Assembly (NCBI GenBank): GCA_934376945.1
Contig: CAKRPI010000001.1
Coordinates: forward strand, 10,514 to 74,513
Length of the DNA stretch: 64,000 nucleotides
Source: an uncultured Lachnospiraceae bacterium
GTDB lineage: Bacteria; Bacillota; Clostridia; Lachnospirales; Lachnospiraceae
Reading direction: 5' to 3'
Shown: positions 27,647 to 36,449 of the stretch, piece after piece
Layout: the number at the start of each line of letters is the position of its first letter
How positions within the stretch are numbered: the stretch's first letter is position 1
The notes under the pieces: model-generated
Databases searched by the model: none
What the model was told of the DNA's origin: nothing
The model's input: the letters and a program-made list of their open reading frames with translations, nothing else
Translations under genes and position numbers: made by a program

Positions 27647-28786
27647 ATGAGCAGACGACAGTCGTGGAACACGATTCTGGTGTTCTGCATTCTGATTTTC
27701 GGTATGACCATTGCAACGATGCTGAAACCCTCCGCAGAGTTTTCAGAAACGGAGAACCGTTCACTGGCACAAAGACCGGAGCTTCATATAAAAACGCTCT
27801 TAAACGGAGAATTTGAGTTGGATTATGAGTCTTACCTGACAGATCAGTTTGTACTGCGTGATCAGTGGATCACACTGAAAACAAAGGCAGAAAGGGCAAC
27901 CTTTAAGACAGAGAGCAAGGACATTTATTTTGCAGAGGATGATTACCTGATTGAAAAGCATACAGGATCATTTACTTCAGATACTGCGCAGCAGAATGTC
28001 CGTATTTTGCAGCAGTTTGTGGAAACGTATGCGTCACAGTTTGGTGCGGATCACATGTCGGTGATGATTGTACCGAATGCAGTGGATATTTTAAGAGATA
28101 AGCTTCCATTGCTTGCGGCGCCGTACGATGAGGAAACGTATCTGAGTCAGGTTTCAGAGATGCTGCCGCAAGGTATTTGGTTTGACAGTGCTTCTGTACT
28201 GCGCAGTCATTTGGATGAGGAGCTTTATTATCACACCGATCATCACTGGAAGACCGGAGCAGCGTTTATGGTTTATCAGGCATGGGCAGCATCGAAAAAT
28301 CTTACTGTACCGGAAGCGTCAGATTATGAAGTGGAGACAGCAACAGACAGCTTTGAGGGGACGATTCAGTCAAAGCTTGGAATCCATACGGTGAAGGATT
28401 CAATAGAATTGTATCATCCGGTAAATGATCTTTTCTATACAGTGCAAATGGATGGCAGCGATGAGGTATCCTACAGCATATATGACCGGACTGCGCTTGA
28501 TACGAAAAATAAATATGGTATTTATTTTGGCGGAAACCATGCGTTTGTAAAGCTTCGCACAAGAAATACGAATGGGAGAAAGATGCTTGTGATAAAGGAT
28601 TCCTATGCACATTGCTTTGCACCGTTTCTGCTTTCGGATTTTGCGGAAGTTGATATGCTTGATATCCGATATTATAACCAGAAGGTGAGCACGTTAATTG
28701 AGCAGGGCGGATACACAGATTTTCTGTTTCTGTATAATGCGGCCGGCTTTGCGGAGGATACAAGTATTGCGCGGCTGCTGGGATGA
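27647..28786 (+). CDS. DHHW-family (AlgJ/AlgX-like) acetylation protein
   Basis: A 379-residue protein with an N-terminal membrane anchor and an extracellular SGNH-like domain. The name-giving DHHW motif is at 198-201 (YYHTDHHWKTGAA). The IKDSYAHCFAP stretch near the C-terminus contains a probable catalytic Ser. Such proteins complete acetyl transfer from an MBOAT partner, here the gene just upstream. The ATG at 27647 has a strong AAAGGAGAATTGAG site. A start at 27584 overlapping the MBOAT stop would add 21 basic residues but has no ribosome binding site. Confidence 0.85.
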   Translation: MSRRQSWNTILVFCILIFGMTIATMLKPSAEFSETENRSLAQRPELHIKTLLNGEFELDYESYLTDQFVLRDQWITLKTKAERATFKTESKDIYFAEDDYLIEKHTGSFTSDTAQQNVRILQQFVETYASQFGADHMSVMIVPNAVDILRDKLPLLAAPYDEETYLSQVSEMLPQGIWFDSASVLRSHLDEELYYHTDHHWKTGAAFMVYQAWAASKNLTVPEASDYEVETATDSFEGTIQSKLGIHTVKDSIELYHPVNDLFYTVQMDGSDEVSYSIYDRTALDTKNKYGIYFGGNHAFVKLRTRNTNGRKMLVIKDSYAHCFAPFLLSDFAEVDMLDIRYYNQKVSTLIEQGGYTDFLFLYNAAGFAEDTSIARLLG

Positions 28787-28874
28787 TGACAGGTCGCGAG
28801 GCAACTGCGAACGCCCGTTTTATAGATCACACAAAATACGTAAAATCAAAGACAGAAAAACAGGAGGAAACAAT

Positions 28875-29549
28875 ATGAAAATTCAGAAGGCAGGCTATGA
28901 AATCCTGACACCGATCTCAGAAGGCGGAGTCAGAGAGCTTCAGCATATTGAGCGGATCGGAAGAGTGTGTTATAAATCAGAGGACCGCATTACAGAGGAT
29001 GGAGAAAGTGCGAAAAAATTTGTGAAAATGTTAATTAATGCTCATCATGAGGCGATGATTGAGCATAGTTCGCTTTCTGTTTTGTTTACAGTCGACCGTG
29101 GAGTATCGCATGAAATGGTAAGACACCGGATTGCAAGCTTTGCGCAGGAGAGTACCAGATATGTCAATTACTCCAAAGAAAAATTTGGAAACGAGATCAA
29201 TGTGATTGATTTAAAGCCTGGAATTGAACTGGATCATAAAATGTCAGGAATGTCGGCGGAAGTGATTGACGAAGTGTTAAAAGAATGGGAACAGGCCATG
29301 CTTGATGCGCAAAAGCATTATATGCGTCTGATCGAGCTTGGAGCGACAGCTCAGATAGCTCGATCGGTGCTTCCGAATTCCACGAAGACAAACATTACGA
29401 TTACAGCTAATTACCGGGAGTGGCGAAATTATTTCCGCCTTCGTACAGCAGGCGATGCACATCCTCAGATCCGGGAGGTATCCATACCGCTGCTGCAGGA
29501 GTTAAAGGAACGGATTCCGGTTATCTTTGATGACATCACGGTTGAGTGA
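28875..29549 (+). CDS. thyX: Flavin-dependent thymidylate synthase ThyX
   Basis: A 224-residue ThyX, which makes dTMP from dUMP with methylene-THF and FADH2. The signature RHRxxSxxxxSxR is complete as RHRIASFAQESTR (83-95). The ATG at 28875 follows CAGGAGGAAACAAT. The open frame upstream is discarded because it overlaps the DHHW gene. ThyX yields THF rather than DHF, yet a DHFR gene follows 13 bases downstream. Confidence 0.96.
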   Translation: MKIQKAGYEILTPISEGGVRELQHIERIGRVCYKSEDRITEDGESAKKFVKMLINAHHEAMIEHSSLSVLFTVDRGVSHEMVRHRIASFAQESTRYVNYSKEKFGNEINVIDLKPGIELDHKMSGMSAEVIDEVLKEWEQAMLDAQKHYMRLIELGATAQIARSVLPNSTKTNITITANYREWRNYFRLRTAGDAHPQIREVSIPLLQELKERIPVIFDDITVE

Positions 29550-29562
29550 TCAGGAGAATGAA

Positions 29563-30057
29563 ATGAATATTATTGTAGCAGCAGATAAAAACTGGGGAAT
29601 CGGTTATCAGAACAGGCTTCTGGTCAGTATTCCATCGGATATGAAATTTTTTCGGGAAACAACGACCGGCAAGGTGGTTGTAATGGGAAGAAAGACACTG
29701 GAAAGCTTTCCGAACGGACTTCCGCTTGCAATGCGGACAAATGTGGTTCTGACAAGAAAAAAGGACTATCAGGTAAAAGGTGCGTTGATTTTCCACAGTG
29801 TGGAGGATGTGCTGGAGGAACTGAAAAAATACGATTCCGAGGATATTTATGTGATTGGCGGAGAAGAAATTTACCGTGAATTTCTTCCGTACTGTGATGT
29901 GGCGCATGTGACGAAGATCGATCACGAATATCTTGCGGACGCATTTTTCCCGGATCTTGATCAGGAACAGGACTGGGTGATTACAGCGGACAGCGAGGAG
30001 CAGACGTATTTTGACCTGGAGTATACCTTTTTAAGGTATGAGCGGAAGAAAAAGTAA
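29563..30057 (+). CDS. folA: Dihydrofolate reductase
   Basis: A 164-residue DHFR that reduces dihydrofolate with NADPH. The N-terminal IVAADKNWGIGYQN, the MGRKTLESFP motif and the IYVIGGEEIY motif are all present. The ATG at 29563 follows CAGGAGAATGAA. It is in one operon with thyX and ends at a perfect bidirectional terminator shared with the pyrBI operon. Confidence 0.94.
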   Translation: MNIIVAADKNWGIGYQNRLLVSIPSDMKFFRETTTGKVVVMGRKTLESFPNGLPLAMRTNVVLTRKKDYQVKGALIFHSVEDVLEELKKYDSEDIYVIGGEEIYREFLPYCDVAHVTKIDHEYLADAFFPDLDQEQDWVITADSEEQTYFDLEYTFLRYERKKK

Positions 30058-30060
30058 GTA

Positions 30061-30102
30061 AAGGGGCGTGTGAAAAAACGTAAGTTTTTTCACACGCCCC
30101 TT
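30061..30102. terminator. Bidirectional terminator between folA and pyrI
   Basis: AAGGGGCGTGTGAAAAAAC and its exact complement form a 19-bp stem with GTAA loop. Part of the right arm (TTCACACGCCC) recurs at 30107-30117. Confidence 0.85.
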
Positions 30103-30167
30103 AATATTCACACGCCCGTTATCGTTATAGACTTATATGGCGAATATATATGAAAGCTGATTGGCTT

Positions 30168-30608
30168 TTACTGTTTTTTCCGGCTGCTGCGATACTTCTC
30201 TTCACAGTATTTGCAGCGGTATGTTTCTGTCTCTTCATCTGCGAGCAGGAAGACCTGATCAAGGCCCTGTTCAATCGAAGTGATACAGCGCGGGTTTTTG
30301 CAGGAAATAATGTTGACCAGTTTTTTCGGAAGGGTGAGTTCCTTTTTGTCTACGATTACACCGTCTTTAATAATGTTGACTGTGATGCGGTGGTCAATAA
30401 AGCCAAGAACATTCAGATCCAGTTCGTCAATCGGGCATTCTACTTTAATGATATCCTTTTTGCCCATTTTGTTGCTGTGTGCATTTTTGATGATTGCAAC
30501 ACAGCAGTCCATTTTATCCAGCTTCAGATATTTGTAGATGGACATGCTTTTTCCTGCTTCGATATGATCGAGCACAACACCCTCATTTAAACGTCCGACA
30601 TTTAACAT
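30168..30608 (-). CDS. pyrI: Aspartate carbamoyltransferase regulatory subunit
   Basis: A 146-residue regulatory chain that binds nucleotides and controls PyrB. The zinc site that holds regulatory and catalytic chains together is complete (Cys103, Cys108, Cys132, Cys135). The ATG at 30608 follows GGAGGTAGAAGT and overlaps the end of pyrB by seven bases, so translation is coupled. PyrI implies allosteric ATCase, unlike the unregulated enzyme of Bacillus. Confidence 0.96.
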   Translation of the reverse strand: MLNVGRLNEGVVLDHIEAGKSMSIYKYLKLDKMDCCVAIIKNAHSNKMGKKDIIKVECPIDELDLNVLGFIDHRITVNIIKDGVIVDKKELTLPKKLVNIISCKNPRCITSIEQGLDQVFLLADEETETYRCKYCEEKYRSSRKKQ

Positions 30609-31522
30609 ACTTCTACCTCCAGTAATGTGAGAATCAGTGCCATTCTGACGTAAACGCCATACTGTGCCTGTTTGAAATAGATGGCTCTCGGATCATCGTC
30701 TACCTCCGGTTCAATTTCATTGACACGCGGAAGCGGATGAAGGATCTGCATATCCGGTTTCGCAAGTGCAAGCTTTGTTTTGTCCAGAATATAGAAATCT
30801 TTCATACGGACGTAATCTTCTTCATTGAAGAAACGCTCTTTTTGTACTCGGGTCATGTAAAGCAGATCAAGCTGCGGCAGTGCATCCTCGAGGCGGACCA
30901 CTTCTTCAAACTGCTGATGATTGCGTACGAGCACGTCATCACGGATGTAATCCGGAAGCCGGAGCTCATCAGGAGAAATCAGAACAAATTTGATATTCGG
31001 ATAACGAATCAACGCTTTGATCAGAGAATGAACGGTACGGCCAAATTTCAGGTCACCGCAAAGGCCGATGGTGAAGTTATCAAGACGGCCTTTCTCGGAA
31101 CGGATTGTCATCAGGTCGGTCAGCGTCTGGGTCGGATGCTGATGTCCGCCGTCACCGGCATTGATGACCGGAATTGAGGAATGCATGGAAGCTACAAGCG
31201 GAGCACCTTCTTTTGGATGGCGCATCGCGCAGATATCGGCGTAGCAGGAGATGATCCGGATTGTATCGGCAACACTCTCGCCTTTGGAAGCAGAGCTGGA
31301 ATCGGCCGAAGAAAAACCAAGTACACGGCCACCCAGATTCAACATTGCTGCTTCGAAACTGAGTCGCGTTCGTGTGCTTGGTTCATAAAATAAAGTCGCT
31401 AATTTTTTGCTTTCGCAGGCATGTGCATATTTTTCAGGATTAGCTTTGATGTCAGCTGCAAGATCGAGAAGTCGATCTATTTCTTCCACGGAAAAATCCA
31501 GTGGGCTCATAAGATGTCTCAT
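30602..31522 (-). CDS. pyrB: Aspartate carbamoyltransferase catalytic subunit
   Basis: A 306-residue catalytic chain that forms carbamoyl-aspartate in pyrimidine synthesis. The carbamoyl-phosphate motif [12 protein letters not shown], the HPTQTLTDL motif and the HPLPRVNEI motif are visible. The ATG at 31522 follows GAAGGAGGATACT. It is the first gene of the pyrBI operon. No PyrR-binding leader is evident. Confidence 0.97.
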   Translation of the reverse strand: MRHLMSPLDFSVEEIDRLLDLAADIKANPEKYAHACESKKLATLFYEPSTRTRLSFEAAMLNLGGRVLGFSSADSSSASKGESVADTIRIISCYADICAMRHPKEGAPLVASMHSSIPVINAGDGGHQHPTQTLTDLMTIRSEKGRLDNFTIGLCGDLKFGRTVHSLIKALIRYPNIKFVLISPDELRLPDYIRDDVLVRNHQQFEEVVRLEDALPQLDLLYMTRVQKERFFNEEDYVRMKDFYILDKTKLALAKPDMQILHPLPRVNEIEPEVDDDPRAIYFKQAQYGVYVRMALILTLLEVEVC

Positions 31523-31576
31523 AGTATCCTCCTTCTGTGTAGTGAAGAAAATAATAATGCAAATTGCACTTTCCCT

Positions 31577-31605
31577 ATAGTATACTATCAGGTGTGAAAA
31601 TTCAA
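31577..31605 (-). promoter_or_regulatory. Possible promoter of pyrBI
   Basis: On the minus strand TTGAAT and TACTAT are 17 bases apart. A TATACT overlaps at 15-base spacing. Confidence 0.35.
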
Positions 31606-31639
31606 GAGAAAATTTATGAAAAAAATATCAGAAGATTCA

Positions 31640-31668
31640 TTGAAGCCTTATGACATTTTCGGTATAAT
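31640..31668 (+). promoter_or_regulatory. Sigma-A promoter of the PH-domain gene
   Basis: TTGAAG and a perfect TATAAT are 17 bases apart, 38 bases upstream of the ATG. Confidence 0.65.
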
Positions 31669-31706
31669 AATCTGTATGATAAAAAGAAAAACAGGAGAAA
31701 AAAACA

Positions 31707-32096
31707 ATGGTATATCAGGAAAAGAAAAGATGGCCGTTTCTCGGTCTGCCGCTTACATTCACGAAATATACGATTACCGATGAAGTGATCACGGTAAATG
31801 CCGGATTTTTAAGAAGGGAAGAAAATGACTGCTATTTGTATAAAGTAGTGGATGTGCGGCTGGAAAGGACGATTCTGGAGCGTATGTTCCACCTCGGTAC
31901 GGTACACTGCTTCAGCGGTGATGTGACTGATCCGGATTTGAGACTTCAGCATATCAGAAACGCAAAGGAGATCAAGGATTTTATTCTGCGCCAGTCAGAG
32001 GCAGAGCGCATGAAGCGAAAAACGCTTAATACGCAGAGCCTTGACGGAGGACCGATGCTTGGGGCGATGGGAAGTCAGGACAGTTGTCAGAGGTGA
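31707..32096 (+). CDS. Small bacterial PH-domain (YdbS-like) protein
   Basis: A 129-residue soluble protein made of one bacterial pleckstrin-homology-like domain. The TKYTITDEVITVNAGFL strand pattern and the YKVVDVRLERTILERM stretch are typical of PH-like DUF304/YdbS domains. It has no transmembrane segment, unlike many relatives. The tail from about residue 105 looks disordered. The ATG follows ACAGGAGAAAAAAACA. It is transcribed alone between pyrBI and prfC; no function is known. Confidence 0.7.
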   Translation: MVYQEKKRWPFLGLPLTFTKYTITDEVITVNAGFLRREENDCYLYKVVDVRLERTILERMFHLGTVHCFSGDVTDPDLRLQHIRNAKEIKDFILRQSEAERMKRKTLNTQSLDGGPMLGAMGSQDSCQR

Positions 32097-32179
32097 GAGG
32101 ATATTTTATATCGGGCGTCTGAACGATGTAGCAGGACAGGCAGAGCACCGAAAAACGCAGCATTCCCCTAAAAATGGCG

Positions 32180-32208
32180 TTGACAGCCATCCGAAGGCTT
32201 GGTAGAAT
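32180..32208 (+). promoter_or_regulatory. Sigma-A promoter of prfC
   Basis: Consensus TTGACA and TAGAAT are exactly 17 bases apart, giving a leader of about 90 nt. Confidence 0.7.
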
Positions 32209-32247
32209 AGGCAAGATGGACTGAAAATGACTTAAATGCAGATTGCG

Positions 32248-32287
32248 AGTGTCCGCTTTACAATAGCAAAAGCGGTGGAAGGGCACT
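32248..32287 (+). promoter_or_regulatory. Leader hairpin in front of the prfC ribosome binding site
   Basis: CCGCTTT (32253-32259) pairs with AAAGCGG (32269-32275). AGTGT (32248-32252) pairs with GCACT (32283-32287) across a 7-nt bulge. The structure ends five bases before AGGAGG. Confidence 0.4.
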
Positions 32288-32305
32288 GTTTAGGAGGAAA
32301 TAGCG

Positions 32306-33895
32306 TTGGGCGATATCAGAAAAGAAATAGAAAAACGACGTACGTTTGCAATTATATCTCATCCGGATGCAGGAAAAACGACTTTAACGGAGAAGTTTCT
32401 GCTTTACGGAGGTGCGATCAATCTGGCCGGATCAGTAAAGGGAAAGGCAACCGCCCGGCATGCGGTATCGGACTGGATGGAGATCGAAAAGGAGCGAGGA
32501 ATTTCCGTTACTTCATCAGTACTGCAGTTTAATTATGATGGATATTGTATTAATATTCTGGATACACCGGGACATCAGGATTTCTCGGAGGATACGTACC
32601 GTACGCTGATGGCAGCGGACTCGGCAGTCATGGTGATCGATGCTTCAAAGGGAGTTGAGGCGCAGACAAGAAAGCTTTTTAAGGTTTGCGTAATGCGTCA
32701 TATTCCGATTTTTACCTTTATCAACAAACTGGACCGGGATGCGAACGATACGTTTGAATTGCTGGATGATATCGAAAAAGAGCTTGGAATTGCAACGTGT
32801 CCGGTAAACTGGCCGATTGGATCTGGAAAGAATTTCCGTGGTGTCTATGACCGTAATACTGGAAAAGTGACGACTTATACAGATACACAAAAAGGTACAA
32901 AGATCGGAAATGCTACGGAAGTGGATGTGCACGCTCCTGAGCTGGAAGAGTTTATCGGAACAGAGAATAAAGAAAAGCTGCTGGAGGAGATTGAGCTGCT
33001 TGATGGTGCGTCTGCGGAGTTTGATCAGGAAATGGTCAGCAAAGGCGAGCTTTCGCCGGTATTTTTCGGCTCAGCACTGACAAATTTCGGTGTGGAGATT
33101 TTTCTGAAATATTTCCTGGAGATGACGTCCTCACCGCTCCCGCGAAAGGCAGATTGTGGAATGATCGATCCGATGAGCGAGGATTTCTCTGCTTTTGTAT
33201 TTAAAATTCAGGCAAATATGAACAAAGCGCATCGGGACAGAATCGCATTTATGCGTATCTGTTCCGGAAAGTTTGATGCAGGCATGGAAGTGTATCACGT
33301 ACAAGGCGACCGTAAGCAGCGCCTGTCTCAGCCGCAGCAGATGATGGCATCAGAGCGGCAGGTCATTTCAGAGGCGTATGCAGGAGATATTATCGGCGTG
33401 TTTGATCCGGGTATTTTTTCAATTGGTGATACGATCTGTATGCCGGGGAAAAAGTTCTGCTATGAAGGAATCCCGACTTTTGCACCGGAGCATTTTGCGC
33501 GTGTCAGACAGCTCGATACGATGAAGCGGAAGCAGTTTATTAAAGGAATCAATGAAATCGCGCAGGAGGGTGCAATCCAGATATTTCAGGAATACAATAC
33601 CGGAATGGAAGAGATCATTGTCGGCGTGGTCGGTGTGCTTCAGTTTGATGTTCTGAAGTACCGTCTTGAAAATGAATACAAGGTGGATATTCGCCTGGAA
33701 GAGCTTCCATATGAATATATCCGTTGGATTGAGAATGAAGAGATTGATCTGAACCGGCTTGTGGGTACTTCGGATATGAAGAAGATCAAGGATCTTAAGG
33801 GCCGCCCGCTTCTTCTGTTTGTCAACAGCTGGTCGGTTGGCATGGTGCTGGATCGAAATGAAGGGCTGGTACTTTCTGAATTCGGAAGAAACTAA
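32306..33895 (+). CDS. prfC: Peptide chain release factor 3
   Basis: A 529-residue translational GTPase that recycles RF1/RF2 from the ribosome. G1 SHPDAGKTT, G3 DTPGHQDF and G4 NKLD are visible, followed by the RF3-specific C-terminal domains. It starts with TTG after TTAGGAGGAAATAGCG, which fits the conserved MGDIRKEIEKRRTFAIISH beginning. The weak start codon and the leader hairpin both point to modest, possibly regulated, expression. Confidence 0.96.
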   Translation: MGDIRKEIEKRRTFAIISHPDAGKTTLTEKFLLYGGAINLAGSVKGKATARHAVSDWMEIEKERGISVTSSVLQFNYDGYCINILDTPGHQDFSEDTYRTLMAADSAVMVIDASKGVEAQTRKLFKVCVMRHIPIFTFINKLDRDANDTFELLDDIEKELGIATCPVNWPIGSGKNFRGVYDRNTGKVTTYTDTQKGTKIGNATEVDVHAPELEEFIGTENKEKLLEEIELLDGASAEFDQEMVSKGELSPVFFGSALTNFGVEIFLKYFLEMTSSPLPRKADCGMIDPMSEDFSAFVFKIQANMNKAHRDRIAFMRICSGKFDAGMEVYHVQGDRKQRLSQPQQMMASERQVISEAYAGDIIGVFDPGIFSIGDTICMPGKKFCYEGIPTFAPEHFARVRQLDTMKRKQFIKGINEIAQEGAIQIFQEYNTGMEEIIVGVVGVLQFDVLKYRLENEYKVDIRLEELPYEYIRWIENEEIDLNRLVGTSDMKKIKDLKGRPLLLFVNSWSVGMVLDRNEGLVLSEFGRN

Positions 33896-33906
33896 GTTAA
33901 TATATG

Positions 33907-33935
33907 TTTGCAAATATGCATTTATTTGGTATAAT
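33907..33935 (+). promoter_or_regulatory. Sigma-A promoter of the asp23 gene
   Basis: TTTGCA and a perfect TATAAT are 17 bases apart. Confidence 0.6.
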
Positions 33936-33989
33936 GAGGAGTAATAAAACAGAACAAGACAGCTGTGAAAAACGGAGGTGTTCAATTTA

Positions 33990-34373
33990 ATGGAAAATGC
34001 AGAGATTCATACACATAAAATAGAAACAGAAGAGAAGTTTGGCGAAGTCCGGATCGCGGACGAAGTAGTTGCAATTATCGCCGGACTGGCAGCATCGGAG
34101 GTGGAAGGAGTTGCTTCCATGGCAGGCAATGTGACCAGAGATCTGATCGAAAAGCTTGGTATGAAGAGTCTTTCCAAGGGTGTTAAGATCACAATGGATG
34201 AAAGTACGGTGCGTGTGGCACTTGCTATTAATATCCGTTACGGATATAACGTTCCGTCTACCTGCACCAAGATTCAGGACAAGGTTAAGACAGCGATTGA
34301 GACGATGACAGGTCTGGAAGTTGCGGAAGTAAATATTAAAATTGTAAATGTATTAATGGACAATCAGAATTAA
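33990..34373 (+). CDS. Asp23/Gls24 family protein
   Basis: A 127-residue Asp23-family protein. Relatives are tethered at the cell membrane and linked to envelope stress in Gram-positive bacteria. The GEVRIADEVVAIIAGLAASEVEGV start and the C-terminal VNIKIVNV are typical. The ATG at 33990 follows GGAGGTG at good spacing, so a GTG four codons upstream is discarded. It precedes nusB, the common Clostridia order. Confidence 0.92.
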   Translation: MENAEIHTHKIETEEKFGEVRIADEVVAIIAGLAASEVEGVASMAGNVTRDLIEKLGMKSLSKGVKITMDESTVRVALAINIRYGYNVPSTCTKIQDKVKTAIETMTGLEVAEVNIKIVNVLMDNQN

Positions 34374-34459
34374 GGCGGAGGGGCTGCTGCAGAACATGAA
34401 ATACGGTCAGACCGGTTTATGCTTTGTGGCAGTCCCTTTTTCGAAACAGAGGAGAGATT

Positions 34460-34870
34460 ATGACCAGAAGAGAGATCAGAGAGAATATTTTTAAGCTTGT
34501 TTTCTGTGGTGAGTTTCATACAAGTGATGAACTGCAGGAGCAGGTAGATGCGTATTTTGATGAGCTTCCGGAGGCAACGGAGGAAGAGCGTGCGCATATG
34601 ACACAGAAATTCAATGGCATTAAGGACCGTATTACAGAGATCGATGCAAAGATCAATGAGGTTGCAAAGGGATGGAAGACGGGCCGTATGGGAAAGGCAG
34701 AGCTTGCAATTCTCCGTCTTGCCGTATATGAGATGCTGTACGATGAGGATGTGCCGGTGAAGGTTGCGATTAACGAAGCGGTTGAGCTTGCAAAAACCTT
34801 TGGCGGAGATGATTCTGCTGCATTTGTAAACGGAATTCTGGCAAAGCTGGTACGTGCGGCAGGGGAATAG
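34460..34870 (+). CDS. nusB: Transcription antitermination factor NusB
   Basis: A 136-residue all-helical RNA-binding protein that acts with NusE at boxA in rRNA antitermination. The N-terminal [13 protein letters not shown] and the C-terminal [20 protein letters not shown] motif identify it. The ATG at 34460 follows AGAGGAGAGATT. Upstream open frame is discarded. It lies 86 bases after asp23. Confidence 0.96.
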   Translation: MTRREIRENIFKLVFCGEFHTSDELQEQVDAYFDELPEATEEERAHMTQKFNGIKDRITEIDAKINEVAKGWKTGRMGKAELAILRLAVYEMLYDEDVPVKVAINEAVELAKTFGGDDSAAFVNGILAKLVRAAGE

Positions 34871-34939
34871 GAGCGAAGACGAAGAGATTGTTTTTGCTGC
34901 TGTGCACCGGAGCGTGAAATGCAGGAAAAGTGAGGAATT

Positions 34940-36211
34940 ATGCAGAAAGTATATTCGGTCGGGCAGATCAATACGTATATCCGAAATATGTTTACGCAGG
35001 ATTTTGTACTGAATCGTATCAGTATACGCGGTGAAGTCTCAAATCTTAAGTACCATACTTCAGGCCATATTTACTTTTCTCTGAAGGATGCTTCCGGAAC
35101 GATCGCGTGTGTGATGTTTGCCGGTATGCGCTCCGGTCTTACGTTTCGGCTGGCAAACGGGCAGCAGATCATATCAGATGGAAATATAAACGTTTATGAG
35201 CGCGATGGAAAATATCAGCTGTATGTGTCACGCATCAGGCTGGATGGTGCCGGAGAGCTGTATGAACGTTTTCTGGCTTTGAAGGCAGAGCTTGAAGAAA
35301 TGGGAATGTTTGCGCCGGAGTACAAAAAGGAGATTCCTGCCTTTGTACGCCGGCTTGGTGTTGTTACAGCACCGACGGGGGCGGCAATCCGTGATATTAT
35401 TAATATTGCGACACGCAGAAATCCGGGTATCCAGATTATTCTGTATCCGGCGCAGGTACAGGGGACGGGAGCATCAGAGAGCATTGCACGCGGACTTCTT
35501 GCATTGGATGAGGAAAACTGTGATGTGATTATTGTCGGACGCGGAGGCGGTTCGATAGAAGACCTCTGGGCATTTAATGAAGAAGAAACGGCTCGGGCTG
35601 TCTTTGCATGTCAGACACCGGTAATTTCTGCGGTGGGCCATGAAACAGATACGACGATTACCGATTATGTAGCGGATCTGCGTGCACCTACGCCGTCGGC
35701 GGCGGCAGAGCTTGCTGTGACAGACGTCAGACAGATCTTGCAGCAGCTGGATATGGCAGGAGAGGAGCTGACACGCCGGATGCTCCGCATTGTGACGGCG
35801 AAGCGTCAGATTTTAAAGAAGGTGGAGCTGCGACAGAAGATGGAATGGATTTTAAAGGAAAAGCGGACGACTCTGCAGCAGTATCAGATCCATCTGAGAT
35901 ATCTGGAGCCGCTGCAGCGCCTGCAGCAGCAAAGAAGACAGCTGACAGAGATGGAGGAACGCCTGCAGCGAAGCATGGAGCAGTGCATCCGGCAGTACCG
36001 AAGCCGCCTCCGGCTGTATACAGAGCAGCTGAGGCGCTGTTCTCCTTTGGAAAAGCTGACACAGGGCTATGGCCTGATTACAGGAGCGGATGGTATTCGC
36101 ATACACAGTGTATCGCAGGTAAAGGAAGGAGAAGTCCTGAATCTGTACGTATCGGATGGTAAGATCACGGTTCAGGTTTCGAAGATTGAACATCAGGCAG
36201 ACAGGGAGTGA
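34940..36211 (+). CDS. xseA: Exodeoxyribonuclease VII large subunit
   Basis: A 423-residue large subunit with an N-terminal OB fold (VSNLKYHTSGHIYFSLKD), then the catalytic domain with GRGGGSIEDLWAFN and GHETDTTITDYVADLRAPTP. A long coiled coil fills roughly 265-370. It degrades single-stranded DNA together with XseB, encoded next. The ATG follows GTGAGGAATT. Confidence 0.97.
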   Translation: MQKVYSVGQINTYIRNMFTQDFVLNRISIRGEVSNLKYHTSGHIYFSLKDASGTIACVMFAGMRSGLTFRLANGQQIISDGNINVYERDGKYQLYVSRIRLDGAGELYERFLALKAELEEMGMFAPEYKKEIPAFVRRLGVVTAPTGAAIRDIINIATRRNPGIQIILYPAQVQGTGASESIARGLLALDEENCDVIIVGRGGGSIEDLWAFNEEETARAVFACQTPVISAVGHETDTTITDYVADLRAPTPSAAAELAVTDVRQILQQLDMAGEELTRRMLRIVTAKRQILKKVELRQKMEWILKEKRTTLQQYQIHLRYLEPLQRLQQQRRQLTEMEERLQRSMEQCIRQYRSRLRLYTEQLRRCSPLEKLTQGYGLITGADGIRIHSVSQVKEGEVLNLYVSDGKITVQVSKIEHQADRE

Positions 36212-36215
36212 TATT

Positions 36216-36449
36216 TTGGCGGGCAGAAAAAAAGCAGAAACACAGGAGAAGGAACCGACGCTGGAAGAATGCATGCAGGAACTGGACGGGATCCTGAAAG
36301 CACTGGACGGTGAGGAGATTTCGCTGGAGGATTCTTTTGCAATGTATCAGAAGGGTATGGCACTTCTGAAAAGCTGCAACGAAAAAATAGATACGGTAGA
36401 AAAAAAGATTCTGATCATGAATGGGGATGGCGGTCTTGATGAATTTTAA
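36216..36449 (+). CDS. xseB: Exodeoxyribonuclease VII small subunit
   Basis: A 77-residue helical-hairpin subunit. LEECMQELDGILKALDGEEISLEDSF carries the family pattern, split here as LEECMQELDGI and EISLEDSF. I place the start at the TTG at 36216 after GGGAGTGATAT, four bases after the xseA stop. No ATG fits. Its 3' end overlaps ispA by 11 bases. Confidence 0.92.
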   Translation: MAGRKKAETQEKEPTLEECMQELDGILKALDGEEISLEDSFAMYQKGMALLKSCNEKIDTVEKKILIMNGDGGLDEF

